Part shown: one piece after another, positions 28,809 to 36,983 of the stretch
How the letters are laid out: each line of letters begins with the position of its first letter
How positions within the stretch are numbered: the first letter of the stretch is position 1
Assembly (NCBI RefSeq): GCF_009729415.1
Contig: NZ_MPKW01000002.1
Span: 1-46,018, forward strand
Direction of reading: 5' to 3'
Length of the DNA: 46,018 nucleotides
Source: Mycolicibacterium sp. CBMA 234
GTDB taxonomy: Bacteria > Actinomycetota > Actinomycetes > Mycobacteriales > Mycobacteriaceae
Notes under the pieces: generated by a model
Seen by the model: the letters and a program-made list of their open reading frames with translations, nothing else
Database searches by the model: none
What the model was told of the DNA's origin: nothing
Program-made: the position numbers and the translations under genes

Positions 28809-30183
28809 CTAGCGAGAACAGCTCGGTGCCGTCGTCGGATAACCGCACCAAAGTGTCGCCCAGTCTTTCGACCGTGCCAAGAGAGCCGCGCGGTCTCGGA
28901 ATTGTCCACGCCAATTCACAGGTGGTGAGGTCGTAGGCCTGGGCCAGTGGCTGTCCGGAGGCCGCCTCCTCGCTGCCCCTAGGCGCTCGTACCGTCACTG
29001 CTCCGTCGGTGCCGAGGTAGTCGGAGAAATCCAGCGGGCAGGGTTTCCCTATCGCACCGGAAGGTATGTCGTGAGCGCGGTATACGTAATGCACGCTGTC
29101 GGTCTCGTCGCTGATCCACAGCCTGGTGCCGGTCAAGTATGTGTTGCGTGGGCTGTCGCTGGGCATCTCCAGTACCTTGCGTCCGTGTGTGTCGTATATC
29201 GAGAGCACGTGGTCTAAGCCCAGAACTTCCACCAGGTTCCCCGTTACACCAACCAACCGCCCCTTGATTCGTCTGTCATTGATCGGATTTCCCGTGGCAT
29301 CAAAGAGCTGAACGAATCGGTGGCTGGACCCGGAGTCGAACTCGCCGGCGAAGCCGCCCTCGAAGAAGTCACAGTTGGTGAAGACTGCATCGGAGGGAAA
29401 CCGAGGCGACCATTGGCGGCCATCTTTGACCGAGAACATCACGACGTCGCCAGGTCCCTTGCCGCCAAACGCGATGTCGTCGGCGATCGAACCAAGACCG
29501 TTACCGAAACCGGGTACGTACCATGTCTTTTCTGCGCGCCTGCCAACCCCGTATGCGCCGAGGCCCTTCTCCATCGCCACCAAGTAGTTCGGCGTCCGGT
29601 CCACGCTGAGCTGGGCTCCGATATCCAACCGAAGCTCGGTCGGTCCGGTGTAGATCAGGGCGCCGCTTTGTCCGTCGATGACCCAGGCTGTCGAGGGCGC
29701 ACCGGTGGGGTCCGAAATGCACACCACGTCGGCTCCATTGGGAAAGCACCTTGGTTCTTCCCGTGTTTTGCCCATGGGCACCGCCGGAAACAGGGGGCGC
29801 CCGCTGGTGCCGTCGATCCCTGCAAGCCACCACTGCTCCGGGGGGCCAGGTGTTCTGGCCAGTAGGTAGGTCCGACTTGAGGTGGTCTTGATGATGGGGT
29901 ATTCCCATGAGGTTTTGCCGGCGTTGATCCGCGCATCAGCTGGTAACCCGAGGTCTGCGATGCTGGTCCGCCATCCCGGTGTGGGTTGCCGCACCAGTGG
30001 AGACAGCAGCGCCTGTTTGGGCGGCGTCCATTGCGATCGTGCCCACGACTCCGCGCCGCCGAGAAACCACCACCAGATTCCGCCTCCGGCGACCATTGTC
30101 AACACGGTGGCGATCGCGGCGACGATCAGCGGCCACCGTCGTCGCGAGCTGGGTGCCGGTGGAACCGGCGGTGAAATGTACAA
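28798..30183 (-). CDS. Membrane-anchored predicted beta-propeller protein
   Basis: 461 residues if it starts at TTG 30183, chosen because AGGA lies 8 bases upstream and the 37-residue gene ends 4 bases before; ATG 30225 would give 475 residues but overlaps that gene and lacks a ribosome site. A Pro-rich cytosolic N-terminus is followed by one membrane helix (about 18-38, WPLIVAAIATVLTMVAGGG) and a large extracytoplasmic part with repeated short strand motifs such as GALIYTG and DGRQWSPRF, consistent with a PQQ-like propeller. Function unknown. It overlaps the nitrilase gene tail-to-tail. Confidence 0.7.
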   Translation of the reverse strand: MYISPPVPPAPSSRRRWPLIVAAIATVLTMVAGGGIWWWFLGGAESWARSQWTPPKQALLSPLVRQPTPGWRTSIADLGLPADARINAGKTSWEYPIIKTTSSRTYLLARTPGPPEQWWLAGIDGTSGRPLFPAVPMGKTREEPRCFPNGADVVCISDPTGAPSTAWVIDGQSGALIYTGPTELRLDIGAQLSVDRTPNYLVAMEKGLGAYGVGRRAEKTWYVPGFGNGLGSIADDIAFGGKGPGDVVMFSVKDGRQWSPRFPSDAVFTNCDFFEGGFAGEFDSGSSHRFVQLFDATGNPINDRRIKGRLVGVTGNLVEVLGLDHVLSIYDTHGRKVLEMPSDSPRNTYLTGTRLWISDETDSVHYVYRAHDIPSGAIGKPCPLDFSDYLGTDGAVTVRAPRGSEEAASGQPLAQAYDLTTCELAWTIPRPRGSLGTVERLGDTLVRLSDDGTELFSLVNH

Positions 30184-30187
30184 GGCC

Positions 30188-30301
30188 TCAGTCCTGGTCG
30201 TGCTCGTACCGCATGGCGAAGACATTCACGCCGTTGACCACCCCGCTGGCGATCTTGAAAGGCGCTTCGAAGACTTCGGTGACCCTTTCGAACAACCCCA
30301 C
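30188..30301 (-). CDS. 37-residue protein upstream of the propeller gene
   Basis: GTG 30301 is preceded on the minus strand by AGGGGGA at six bases' distance, a very good ribosome site. The protein reads VGLFERVTEVFEAPFKIASG and then VVNGVNVFAMRYEHDQD. It is amphipathic, has no signal and no recognised family. It ends 4 bases before the TTG of the propeller protein, so the two are probably coupled. Confidence 0.6.
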   Translation of the reverse strand: MGLFERVTEVFEAPFKIASGVVNGVNVFAMRYEHDQD

Positions 30302-30466
30302 GGCGCATCCCCCTTACGTCCCCACCCGAGCGTAACTGTGTTGCTGGCAGCTTGTGGGCAGCAAGATCACAGGTCGTCTCACCATCCCCGCGGATGGCGT
30401 TGGTAACAGCTCATAACTTTCGGGTGTGTCGCGTGAGGCCAATGTTACGAGAGTTGCACAATTGAA

Positions 30467-30495
30467 CAGTCCGGGTCGCCCATCGGCCCGGACTG
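30467..30495 (+). promoter_or_regulatory. Hairpin just before the deacetylase start
   Basis: CAGTCCGGG (30467-30475) pairs exactly with 30487-30495, ending 7 bases before ATG 30503. It may control translation, or be an operator read as DNA. Confidence 0.4.
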
Positions 30496-30502
30496 AATTC
30501 AT

Positions 30503-31339
30503 ATGGCGAATTACTCCACTTCCCCCGCGACCCTGTTCGCCGGCTCCCAGCTGAGTCGGCGACGCTTTCTGGTGGGTCTGTCCGCGTCGGTTGTCGCGGG
30601 CGTGGGCCTGGCGCGGTGCGCTGTTGACGGGCCGACCGCGGCCGTGGCCGCAGCGCCGGCACCGCCACGGGAACCCGTTCATCGCGGCATGCAGTTGGCA
30701 CTGCCGGGCGGTGGCGAGCTCAGCAGCCTGCCTGACGTGGCCGGTAACCGGGTGGCGATCACCCTTGATGACGGGGTGAGCAGTGAGGTGGTGCGCGCGT
30801 ACACGAAGCTCGCGCATGACACCGGCATGCGGCTCACGTACTTCGTCAACGGCAGGTACCAGTCGTGGACCGACAACCGGGACCTGATGTTGCCCCTGGT
30901 GGAGTCGGGGCAGATTCAGCTGGGCAACCACACTTGGTCGCATCCTGACCTGGCCAAACTGCCCAAGGATCAGATCGTCGACCAACTCGAGCGCAACCAC
31001 AAGTTCCTGCAGTCGACGTTCGGGGTCGACTCGCGGCCGTACTACCGGCCGCCCTACGGCAGCCACAACGCGATCGTCGATGCGATTGCTGCCGAGCTCG
31101 GCTACTCGACGCCGACCATGTGGACCGGATCGCTGGGTGACGAGAACATCGTCACCGAGGACTACATCCTCAAGATGGCGGGAAAGTACTTCACGGAGCA
31201 GACGGTGGTGATCGGCCACCTGAACCATCTACCGGTGACGCATGTTTACGGCCAGCTGGTCGACCTGCTGAAAGAGCGCAATCTGCGGACGGTCACGCTC
31301 GATGACGTCTTCCGGAAGCCGCGCGACCTACCGGCGTGA
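30503..31339 (+). CDS. Tat-exported polysaccharide deacetylase (NodB fold)
   Basis: 278 residues. The N-terminus carries a twin-arginine motif SRRRFLVG and a hydrophobic core, so the protein is likely exported folded. The NodB domain shows ITLDDGVS near residue 90 for the catalytic Asp and metal, HTWSHPDL for the metal histidines, and YRPPYGSHN for substrate binding. It probably removes acetyl groups from cell-wall or surface glycans. A Cys follows the signal core (LARC), but the Arg breaks the lipobox. The ribosome site is poor and covered by the hairpin upstream. Confidence 0.88.
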   Translation: MANYSTSPATLFAGSQLSRRRFLVGLSASVVAGVGLARCAVDGPTAAVAAAPAPPREPVHRGMQLALPGGGELSSLPDVAGNRVAITLDDGVSSEVVRAYTKLAHDTGMRLTYFVNGRYQSWTDNRDLMLPLVESGQIQLGNHTWSHPDLAKLPKDQIVDQLERNHKFLQSTFGVDSRPYYRPPYGSHNAIVDAIAAELGYSTPTMWTGSLGDENIVTEDYILKMAGKYFTEQTVVIGHLNHLPVTHVYGQLVDLLKERNLRTVTLDDVFRKPRDLPA

Positions 31340-31586
31340 GTGCATCGAGTGGCGCAGGTCATGTTGTCTCGTGGGTCACTTTTAGGCTGGGAAATTTCTT
31401 AATTTAAGAGGTGTTTAAGGGCCTATGGCGCAACATGAGTCACAATAGTCACGCCAGAAACAGTGAAAACGGTATCGGCGCGCCTGCTGGTGTTTGCCGG
31501 AAGCCAGCGTTGTAATGAAATTGCGCGGGCCTTGCGATAGTCTGGCCCCACGGTGCAGCCAAACGCCGACCGCAGGAGTGATCACC

Positions 31587-31727
31587 GTGTACAACAACCC
31601 GCTATCGCGTTCACGTATGGGGCGTATTGCCTGGTCCCTGTTCCGCCACCCGGTCAAGAGCCGCGAATTTCCGGCGAAGAACGAGCGCCTCGCCACCGCT
31701 GCGGAGCTGGTCCGCTACGGCGTCTAG
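31587..31727 (+). CDS. 46-residue basic small protein
   Basis: GTG 31587 follows AGGAG with an 8-base gap, which fixes the start; GTG 31578 in the same frame is too close to that site. The protein is basic and patterned (RMGRIAWSLFRHPVKSREF, ERLATAAELVRYGV) with no membrane segment. I do not know its function. It is followed by a strong bidirectional terminator, supporting expression as its own unit. Confidence 0.6.
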   Translation: MYNNPLSRSRMGRIAWSLFRHPVKSREFPAKNERLATAAELVRYGV

Positions 31728-31820
31728 CGCGAATTCCGACCGGTTCAGGCCGGTGATTGTTGACGTCTCCGGCAAATTTGCTGACCGTTATCAAATTGTG
31801 ACCTAATCGCAAATTAAGAC

Positions 31821-31857
31821 GCAAACCGCCCGGAACCAATGGTTCCGGGCGGTTTGC
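31821..31857. terminator. Bidirectional terminator
   Basis: A perfect 17-bp stem (31821-31837 with 31841-31857) with an AAT loop lies between the 46-residue gene and the convergent LLM gene. Confidence 0.85.
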
Positions 31858-31862
31858 GTTGC

Positions 31863-32714
31863 TCAGGCCGTCAGTAGCCCCGAGTCGCGGATGGCTTCGG
31901 CCAGTGGCTCCAGCACGGCGGGGTCATGCGGCTGCGGGATGTAGATGATCGCCAGGTCCAGGCCTTCGGCACCCAGGCCGGCGGCCTCGTCGACCACCTT
32001 GCGGTAGTCCCGATCCTGACCGAGTCGAACGTGCGCCGACAGCGTGATCTCCTTGGGATCCCGCCCGATGTCGGCACAATGCGCGGCGAGGACGTCGCGC
32101 TTGCGGGCGAACTCCTCGGGCGGGCCGCCGACGAAGTTCCAGTGGTCGGCGTACTTGGCGGTGATCTTCAGGGTGCGCTTCTCGCCGCTACCGCCGATGC
32201 ACAACGGTGGGTGCGGCTGCTGCGGGCCCTTCGGCTCGTTGCGGGCGTCCTTGAGCTGGTAGAACTTGCCGTCGAACGTCGTGGTGTCCTGGCTGAGCAG
32301 ACCCGTGAGCACCTCGCAGGCCTCTTCGAAGCGGTCGAACCGCTCCTTGATGGAGCCCAGCTCGATGCCGTAGGCGCCGGACTCCTCCTCGTTCCAGCCG
32401 GCCCCGATACCCAGCTCCAGGCGGCCGTTCGACACGATGTCCAGCGCCGACGCCATGTTGGCCAGCACCGCCGGGTGCCGATAGTGAATGCCGGTGACGA
32501 GCACGCCGACCCGCAGCCGTTTGGTGGCCTGCGCCAGCGCGGTCAGCGTGACCCAGCCCTCCAGGCACGGGCCGCTGGAGTCGGAGAAGATCGGATAGAA
32601 GTGGTCGAAGGTCCAGCCGGACTCGAAGGCGTCGATGTCGTCGGCGGCCTGCCAGACAGCGAGCATGTCTGACCAGGTGGTGTCTTGCGGTGAGGTTTTG
32701 AAAGCGAATCGCAC
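31863..32714 (-). CDS. LLM-class F420-dependent oxidoreductase
   Basis: 283 residues from GTG 32714. Luciferase-like TIM-barrel features: SGWTFDHFYPIF near residue 32, VLVTGIHYRHPAVLANMASALD near 72, and RLELGIGAGWNEEE near residue 96. Related mycobacterial enzymes use coenzyme F420. The substrate is unknown. A -10-like TAGTTT lies 8 bases upstream of the start, so the transcript may be leaderless. It is divergent from the PHP gene. Confidence 0.88.
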   Translation of the reverse strand: MRFAFKTSPQDTTWSDMLAVWQAADDIDAFESGWTFDHFYPIFSDSSGPCLEGWVTLTALAQATKRLRVGVLVTGIHYRHPAVLANMASALDIVSNGRLELGIGAGWNEEESGAYGIELGSIKERFDRFEEACEVLTGLLSQDTTTFDGKFYQLKDARNEPKGPQQPHPPLCIGGSGEKRTLKITAKYADHWNFVGGPPEEFARKRDVLAAHCADIGRDPKEITLSAHVRLGQDRDYRKVVDEAAGLGAEGLDLAIIYIPQPHDPAVLEPLAEAIRDSGLLTA

Positions 32715-32722
32715 GTTTACTC

Positions 32723-32728
32723 AAACTA
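32723..32728 (-). promoter_or_regulatory. Candidate -10 for leaderless LLM gene
   Basis: On the minus strand TAGTTT ends 8 bases before GTG 32714, with no ribosome site between. Confidence 0.4.
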
Positions 32729-32786
32729 GTCCGCACACCCAACTAATTCCTGGGAGTTTCACTGACCCATTGGCAGACTGGATGCC

Positions 32787-33791
32787 ATGGACCCGGTGGC
32801 CGCACTGCGAGAGATCGCCTTCTACAAGGACCGCGCCCGCGAGGAGTCCCGCCGTGTCATGGCCTACCGCAAGGCCGCTGACGTCGTCGAGGCGCTGAGT
32901 CCCGAGCAACGCGAGAAGCTGGGACGCGCCAACGGGTGGCAGTCACTGCCGGGTGTCGGGCCCAAGACCGCCGCGGTGATCGCCCAGGCATGGGCGGGCG
33001 GTGAGCCCGACGCCCTCGTCGAGCTTCGTTCTGCGGCACAGGATTTCGGTGGGGGAGCGTTGCGCGCCGCGTTGAAGGGCGACCTGCACCTGCACTCCAC
33101 CTGGTCCGATGGGTCAGCGCCGATCAGCGAAATGATGGCTACCGCACAGCGTCTGGGTCATGAGTACTGTGCGCTGACTGACCATTCGCCGCGGTTGACG
33201 GTCGCCAATGGGCTGTCGGCGGACCGGTTACGTCAGCAGTTGGACGTCATCGACGAGATGCGCGACCAGTTCGCGCCGATGCGGATTCTGACCGGCATCG
33301 AAGTCGACATTCTGGACGACGGATCGTTGGACCAGGAGCCAGAGTTGTTGGCACGACTGGATGTTGTGGTGGCCAGCGTGCATTCCAAGCTGTCGATGGA
33401 CGCCGCGGCGATGACCCGTCGTATGGTGCGCGCGGTGTCCGGTGGACAGGCGAACGTCCTGGGGCACTGCACGGGTCGGCTGGTCGAAGGCGCGCGCGGC
33501 ACCCGTCCGGAATCCAAGTTCGACGCCGCGCAGGTCTTCGCGGCGTGCGCAGCCAATGATGTTGCTGTGGAGATCAATTCACGTCCGGAGCGACGTGACC
33601 CACCAACTCGGCTGCTCGAGCTGGCTTTGGACACCGGCTGCCTGTTCTCCATCGACACCGATGCGCATGCGCCGGGCCAATTGGACTTCCTTGGCTACGG
33701 AGCGCAGCGAGCGCTGGATTCCGGTGTGCCGCAGGAACGGATCGTCAACACCTGGCCGGTCGAGCGACTGCTGGCCTGGACCGGCGCGTAG
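32787..33791 (+). CDS. PHP-domain protein with N-terminal helix-hairpin-helix
   Basis: 334 residues. Residues about 1-90 resemble the DNA-binding helix-hairpin-helix of PolX proteins (LPGVGPKTAAVIAQAW). Residues about 100-330 are a PHP phosphoesterase domain with metal ligands in GDLHLHSTWSDG, ALTDHSP, GIEVDIL, VVVASVHSKL and SIDTDAHAP. It has no polymerase fingers or palm, so it is a free PHP-type hydrolase. Syntenic with Rv3856c. A role in DNA repair or nucleotide metabolism is inference from the fold. Confidence 0.9.
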   Translation: MDPVAALREIAFYKDRAREESRRVMAYRKAADVVEALSPEQREKLGRANGWQSLPGVGPKTAAVIAQAWAGGEPDALVELRSAAQDFGGGALRAALKGDLHLHSTWSDGSAPISEMMATAQRLGHEYCALTDHSPRLTVANGLSADRLRQQLDVIDEMRDQFAPMRILTGIEVDILDDGSLDQEPELLARLDVVVASVHSKLSMDAAAMTRRMVRAVSGGQANVLGHCTGRLVEGARGTRPESKFDAAQVFAACAANDVAVEINSRPERRDPPTRLLELALDTGCLFSIDTDAHAPGQLDFLGYGAQRALDSGVPQERIVNTWPVERLLAWTGA

Positions 33792-33801
33792 CGTCGGGCC
33801 C

Positions 33802-34224
33802 ATGGTTCTCGGCACGGCCACCGCCGTCACGCTTTTTGCCGCTGGTTTGATCTTCCTGCTGGCCCTCATCCTGGGCATCTGGAAATACCAGCAGATGGCC
33901 GTCAGCCCTGACCATCTCGCGCACCCCTACGTCGACATCGCGCACCGGGCCTCGTTGCTGTACTCGTTCGCGACTCTGCTGGTCGCGGTGTTCGTCGAGC
34001 TGAGCGCCTGGCCTGGTTGGGTAAATCTCATGGCTGCAATGGTTTTGGTGTTCTTCTTCGTCGTCGCGATCGCCGCCTACATCCTGCACGGCTGGCGGCG
34101 GGACACCACCAACCAATTCGAGCGTCCTGGCCCGGGGTTACATGCGGGCATGGTGGCGTTGATCGTTGGTGAGGTCGGCGGATTCCTCGTGCTGCTAGTG
34201 GGTTTCGGGGTCGCGCAGTTCTGA
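33802..34224 (+). CDS. Four-span membrane protein
   Basis: 140 residues from ATG 33802, 10 bases after the PHP gene. Four hydrophobic segments are visible (about 7-25, 50-67, 72-92, 117-137), with a small basic loop (HGWRRDTTNQFERPG) before the last. The family is not recognised. A small membrane protein also accompanies this region in M. tuberculosis (Rv3857c), but orthology cannot be claimed. Confidence 0.8.
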   Translation: MVLGTATAVTLFAAGLIFLLALILGIWKYQQMAVSPDHLAHPYVDIAHRASLLYSFATLLVAVFVELSAWPGWVNLMAAMVLVFFFVVAIAAYILHGWRRDTTNQFERPGPGLHAGMVALIVGEVGGFLVLLVGFGVAQF

Positions 34225-34303
34225 GCCGGAGACCGGGCTCCGCTGGCATACTGCGAAGACGTCAATAATGGTCGTTCCGGCGCGTAGTTGAGGGGGCTTC
34301 AAG

Positions 34304-34627
34304 ATGGTCCTTCGTTCGACGGTGCGCAGGATTGCCACGCTCGCCGCCGCGGGCCTCGTAGCCGCGTGCTCCTTCAAGGTCGGTGTCGAGCCACCTTCGC
34401 CCATCCCGAAAGACAAGCTGGCCGCGGCGGTCAAGGACCAGCTGAGCTCCAAGACCAAGGCGACCATTGATTCCGTCGTCTGTGACGGCGATCTCGAGCC
34501 CAAGGTGGGGGCGACTCAGACCTGCACCGTCGTCACCGGTGCGACGACTCGCCACGCGTTGGTGCGGACCGCGGCCATCAGGGGTACCGACATCGGCTTC
34601 AACGTTGAAATCGTTCCCGGGCAGTGA
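34304..34627 (+). CDS. DUF4333-like lipoprotein
   Basis: 107 residues from ATG 34304, with GAGGGGG upstream. The signal peptide ends in a lipobox LVAAC with the lipidated Cys22. The mature part carries the two-cysteine pattern VVCDGDLEPKVG...TCTV of DUF4333, a mycobacterial extracytoplasmic domain of unknown role. Its stop overlaps the GTG of the next gene (GTGA). Confidence 0.85.
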   Translation: MVLRSTVRRIATLAAAGLVAACSFKVGVEPPSPIPKDKLAAAVKDQLSSKTKATIDSVVCDGDLEPKVGATQTCTVVTGATTRHALVRTAAIRGTDIGFNVEIVPGQ

Positions 34628-35022
34628 CCATGCGTGACCGGCTGCTCCAGCTGAACAGTCCCACTCGCCCCTGGTCGATCCGCGATGGCGAATCGGACGG
34701 CGTCGATCTCGTCGCCGAATGGAAGTCCGACGATCCGGACTGGCGGCAGGTGCTCGAAGATCTCGCGGTGGCACTGACATTCCAGACTCATCTGAGACTG
34801 GACACCGAGCAACGGCTGCTACACGTGGTGGACCACGTGGTCGAATGGCGACCGGACCCCGAGGCGCCGGGGCAGTGGGTGGAGTGTCGCGACAGGGGTG
34901 ATCTGCAACTGTTTTGGTCGGGCAACTCGAACTGCATGCACTACTTGCTCACGACCGACGACATCAAGATTCCGATCCAGCAGTGTGCCGCCGACGCAGG
35001 GTGGACGTATCAGGCCGGCTAG
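34624..35022 (+). CDS. Paralogous family protein, copy A
   Basis: 132 residues from GTG 34624 (ATG 34630 is two codons in). It is coupled to the lipoprotein by a 4-base overlap. It is clearly related to the protein at 36984-37469: both share RDRLL-LN-P, GVDL-AEWK-DDPDWR and a middle LTF-HLR/MRFD strand. Mostly soluble, rich in Trp and Asp. The family is not recognised. The two copies bracket an ESX-associated cassette. Confidence 0.75.
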   Translation: MTMRDRLLQLNSPTRPWSIRDGESDGVDLVAEWKSDDPDWRQVLEDLAVALTFQTHLRLDTEQRLLHVVDHVVEWRPDPEAPGQWVECRDRGDLQLFWSGNSNCMHYLLTTDDIKIPIQQCAADAGWTYQAG

Positions 35023-35025
35023 TTT

Positions 35026-35550
35026 TCAGTAGTCGCCGCGCAGGTAACGCGCGTGAGCCTCGGCCTCGGCGTCGGCGGCCTGATCCGGCGTCGGCAAGTT
35101 CATGTACTGGTCCACGTAGTCGCGTGCCGTGTGGTGGTCGGCGCCCTGGTAGGTGAGCATGTCCTGGACCAGCGTGCGCTGACTGGCCTGGCCCTTCAGA
35201 CTGGCCAACTCGGCGGTGGCGACGATCTCCCGGGCCAGTTGGGCCTCGTCCATTGAGGTCACCTGTGGTTCCAGTTCGATGCGTTGCAACCAGCCACTGA
35301 TCGTCGCCGTGGCAGTGACGGTGCCCGCGGCATTGGTCACGCTGACCGCGAGCACGATCGGGGCGGTGATGTCGTCGTCCCGCTCGTCGGGGCGTGCCGA
35401 GCCGACGTCATCGGTGCCGTACTCGGCCGGCGGCTGGTCGGCTTCATCCGGCACGGGATCGAAGTACCCCGGCGAGGCGACGTAGTCGTGGGAATCAACG
35501 TCGCTGTCGTCGGCCCAGTCGTCGGGCTCGTCCCGTCGATCATCGTTCAT
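35026..35550 (-). CDS. EspH-like ESX-associated acidic protein
   Basis: 174 residues with GGGGGT upstream of ATG 35550. The first 80 residues are very acidic and disordered. The C-terminal half (AVSVTNAAGTVTATATISGW, SMDEAQLAREIVATAELASL, NLPTPDQAADAEAEA) follows the pattern of EspH (Rv3867) of the ESX-1 system, which belongs to a YbaB-like group. EspH is a cytosolic helper of ESX-1 substrate export. No ESX ATPase or membrane core is in this window, so this would be an orphan helper. The similarity is recalled from memory and should be tested. Confidence 0.6.
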   Translation of the reverse strand: MNDDRRDEPDDWADDSDVDSHDYVASPGYFDPVPDEADQPPAEYGTDDVGSARPDERDDDITAPIVLAVSVTNAAGTVTATATISGWLQRIELEPQVTSMDEAQLAREIVATAELASLKGQASQRTLVQDMLTYQGADHHTARDYVDQYMNLPTPDQAADAEAEAHARYLRGDY

Positions 35551-35709
35551 CGTCGACCCCCGCCGCCCATGAAAAGAAGTGCCGTGCTGGCGCTTTCGCT
35601 CAGATTAACAAGCCACGAAATCAGCGTCGGGGAGCTGCATCGGCACACGTTAGGGTGTACAGAGCAGACCGTGCAGGGTGGGCACTGATGCCGCCAGACC
35701 GGGGGAAAA

Positions 35710-36018
35710 ATGGGTGAGCTGCGGGTCGATCCGGCAGAAGTTCATAAATCGGGTGTCGAGCTAGGCGAAATCGCGACGACGATGAAATCCGCCTTCTCGA
35801 GCAGCGACTCTGCGATCGCTTCCGCTCAGTCCGGATGGGTGGGGCAGTCCGCGGCCGCGCTGGCCGCGAAGGCCGCCGAATGGCAGGAATCCACGCAGGT
35901 CCATCACGAGACGTTGGTTGAGCACGGCGACAAATTCCGGTCCGCCGCACGCATGTACGGCCACACCGACGAATCAGGAGCCGACTCGGTGAACCGGGCG
36001 GCCGAGGGCATTTCCTGA
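35710..36018 (+). CDS. WXG100/EspC-like small secreted-protein family
   Basis: 102 residues from ATG 35710, with GGGGGAAAA upstream. A helical hairpin with a Trp43-Val44-Gly45 turn (QSGWVGQSAAAL) is the hallmark of WXG100 proteins; small Ala/Ser-rich helices flank it. Such proteins are type VII secretion substrates or targeting partners. It is followed by another WXG-type protein 15 bases downstream, consistent with a heterodimer. Confidence 0.75.
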   Translation: MGELRVDPAEVHKSGVELGEIATTMKSAFSSSDSAIASAQSGWVGQSAAALAAKAAEWQESTQVHHETLVEHGDKFRSAARMYGHTDESGADSVNRAAEGIS

Positions 36019-36033
36019 TCGGGCGGTTATTCG

Positions 36034-36294
36034 ATGGGGTTGTCGATAGCCGACGTTGATAAGTGGAATCCGGAATCGCTGAGCGCCGTAGGCGCGGCGA
36101 GTAATGCGCGGGCCGGCGCGGCGTCTCAGGCTACGAGCGCACTCGGCGGGCTAGCTGCGTTCAACGGCTGGCAGGGGGAAGGCGCGGCCGCCGCGCAGCA
36201 GCGGACGCAGGTCCACGCGGACGGAATTGAACAGCATGGGCAAGCGGCTGCAGCGCGACGGAAAATGGTATCAAGCAAAATGGGTCGATTATAA
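36034..36294 (+). CDS. ESX-type N-terminal toxin/substrate domain, truncated
   Basis: 86 residues. It starts MGLSIADVDKWNPESLSAVG, the way mycobacterial ESX-linked polymorphic toxins start, and carries a second turn motif Trp46-Gln47-Gly48. In full-length relatives this domain is followed by a linker and a toxin domain. Here the frame closes after a few residues, while the next frame (36236-36502) continues as a different domain. The last 15 residues are probably out-of-frame reading of that domain, so this is likely a truncated or recombined gene. Confidence 0.65.
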   Translation: MGLSIADVDKWNPESLSAVGAASNARAGAASQATSALGGLAAFNGWQGEGAAAAQQRTQVHADGIEQHGQAAAARRKMVSSKMGRL

Positions 36295-36502
36295 TTTTGA
36301 GGCGGAACACGTGTATCGCGCTGTAAGTGGAACCGGAATCGTTAGCCCGAACTTCGGGACGGGCGAATGGAAGCCGATCGGCATCAAGGATATCTACCGC
36401 GCGCAGGCCGATAACCCACGCCTAACGATGTACGTACCGACGCCTAGCGGCGGACAGATAGTGCTTGATCCTAAACGGCCCGGCCTGACGGCCCAGCCAT
36501 GA
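36236..36502 (+). pseudogene. Displaced C-terminal domain of an ESX-linked protein
   Basis: 88 residues if read from ATG 36236; a TTG at 36227 gives 91. It reads MGKRLQRDGKWYQAKWVDYN and continues with aromatic, strand-like segments (GTGEWKPIGIKDIYRA, YVPTPSGGQIVLDP). Base composition is visibly lower in GC than the neighbours, and codons such as tat, aat, ttt and agt are common. It overlaps the previous ORF in another frame and ends in an ATGA overlap with the membrane protein. It may be a toxin tip left by recombination, or a separate small gene. I do not recognise the domain. Confidence 0.55.
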
Positions 36503-36981
36503 GACTCATGCCGCATATGCGCGGGCACCGACGTCTGGTTCTGATTTCGATCCTGGCAATTGTCGGGTCGGTAATAGCTGCAGCACTATGGATTTCGCGA
36601 CACCATCGGGCTGACGCCCCTTCGGCGGCGAATTGCGACATCGTGGCTGACGTGGCCCGCGAGTGGCGGGCTGCCGGAGAGGTCAGCAGCGCCACGGCCA
36701 TGCAGTCGGACGCTGTTGAGAATCCCCAGCGTTGGGCGGCTCTTGCCGATAAAAGCCGTCAGGCCGCGAATTCGGTCTCGTCGCCGGAACTGAAAAGCAA
36801 TTTGCTTTCTTTGTCGGACGGGTTTGATGAATACGCCGCTGGTGTGCGCGATTCTGGCAAGGGGTCCAGGGATGCGCGATTCCAGCGATTCCTCGACACG
36901 ACGCAGAAAGTGTCCGAGGCAGCCGACAAATTGCGGACGGCCTGCCCGAAGATCGCCACATTGCCGGCTCCGGACAACTGA
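36499..36981 (+). CDS. Single-span membrane protein, possible immunity or accessory protein
   Basis: 160 residues. A basic N-terminus and one membrane segment (about 14-33) precede a mostly helical extracytoplasmic domain with two Cys residues (NCDIVADV and RTACPK) that could form a disulphide. ATG 36499 overlaps the preceding stop, so expression is tied to the C-terminal domain. An immunity function against that domain is inference from position alone. The next gene starts 2 bases downstream. Confidence 0.7.
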   Translation: MRLMPHMRGHRRLVLISILAIVGSVIAAALWISRHHRADAPSAANCDIVADVAREWRAAGEVSSATAMQSDAVENPQRWAALADKSRQAANSVSSPELKSNLLSLSDGFDEYAAGVRDSGKGSRDARFQRFLDTTQKVSEAADKLRTACPKIATLPAPDN

Positions 36982-36983
36982 CA

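Noticed and set aside
30503..31339. Lipoprotein call for the deacetylase (LARC)
   Set aside because: The residue before Cys is Arg, which does not fit the lipobox. A Tat signal is a better explanation.
36236..36502. Chitin-binding (CBM5/12) domain suggested by GKWYQAKW
   Set aside because: Only a short segment fits. The downstream conserved Trp pattern of that domain is absent, so the call was not made.
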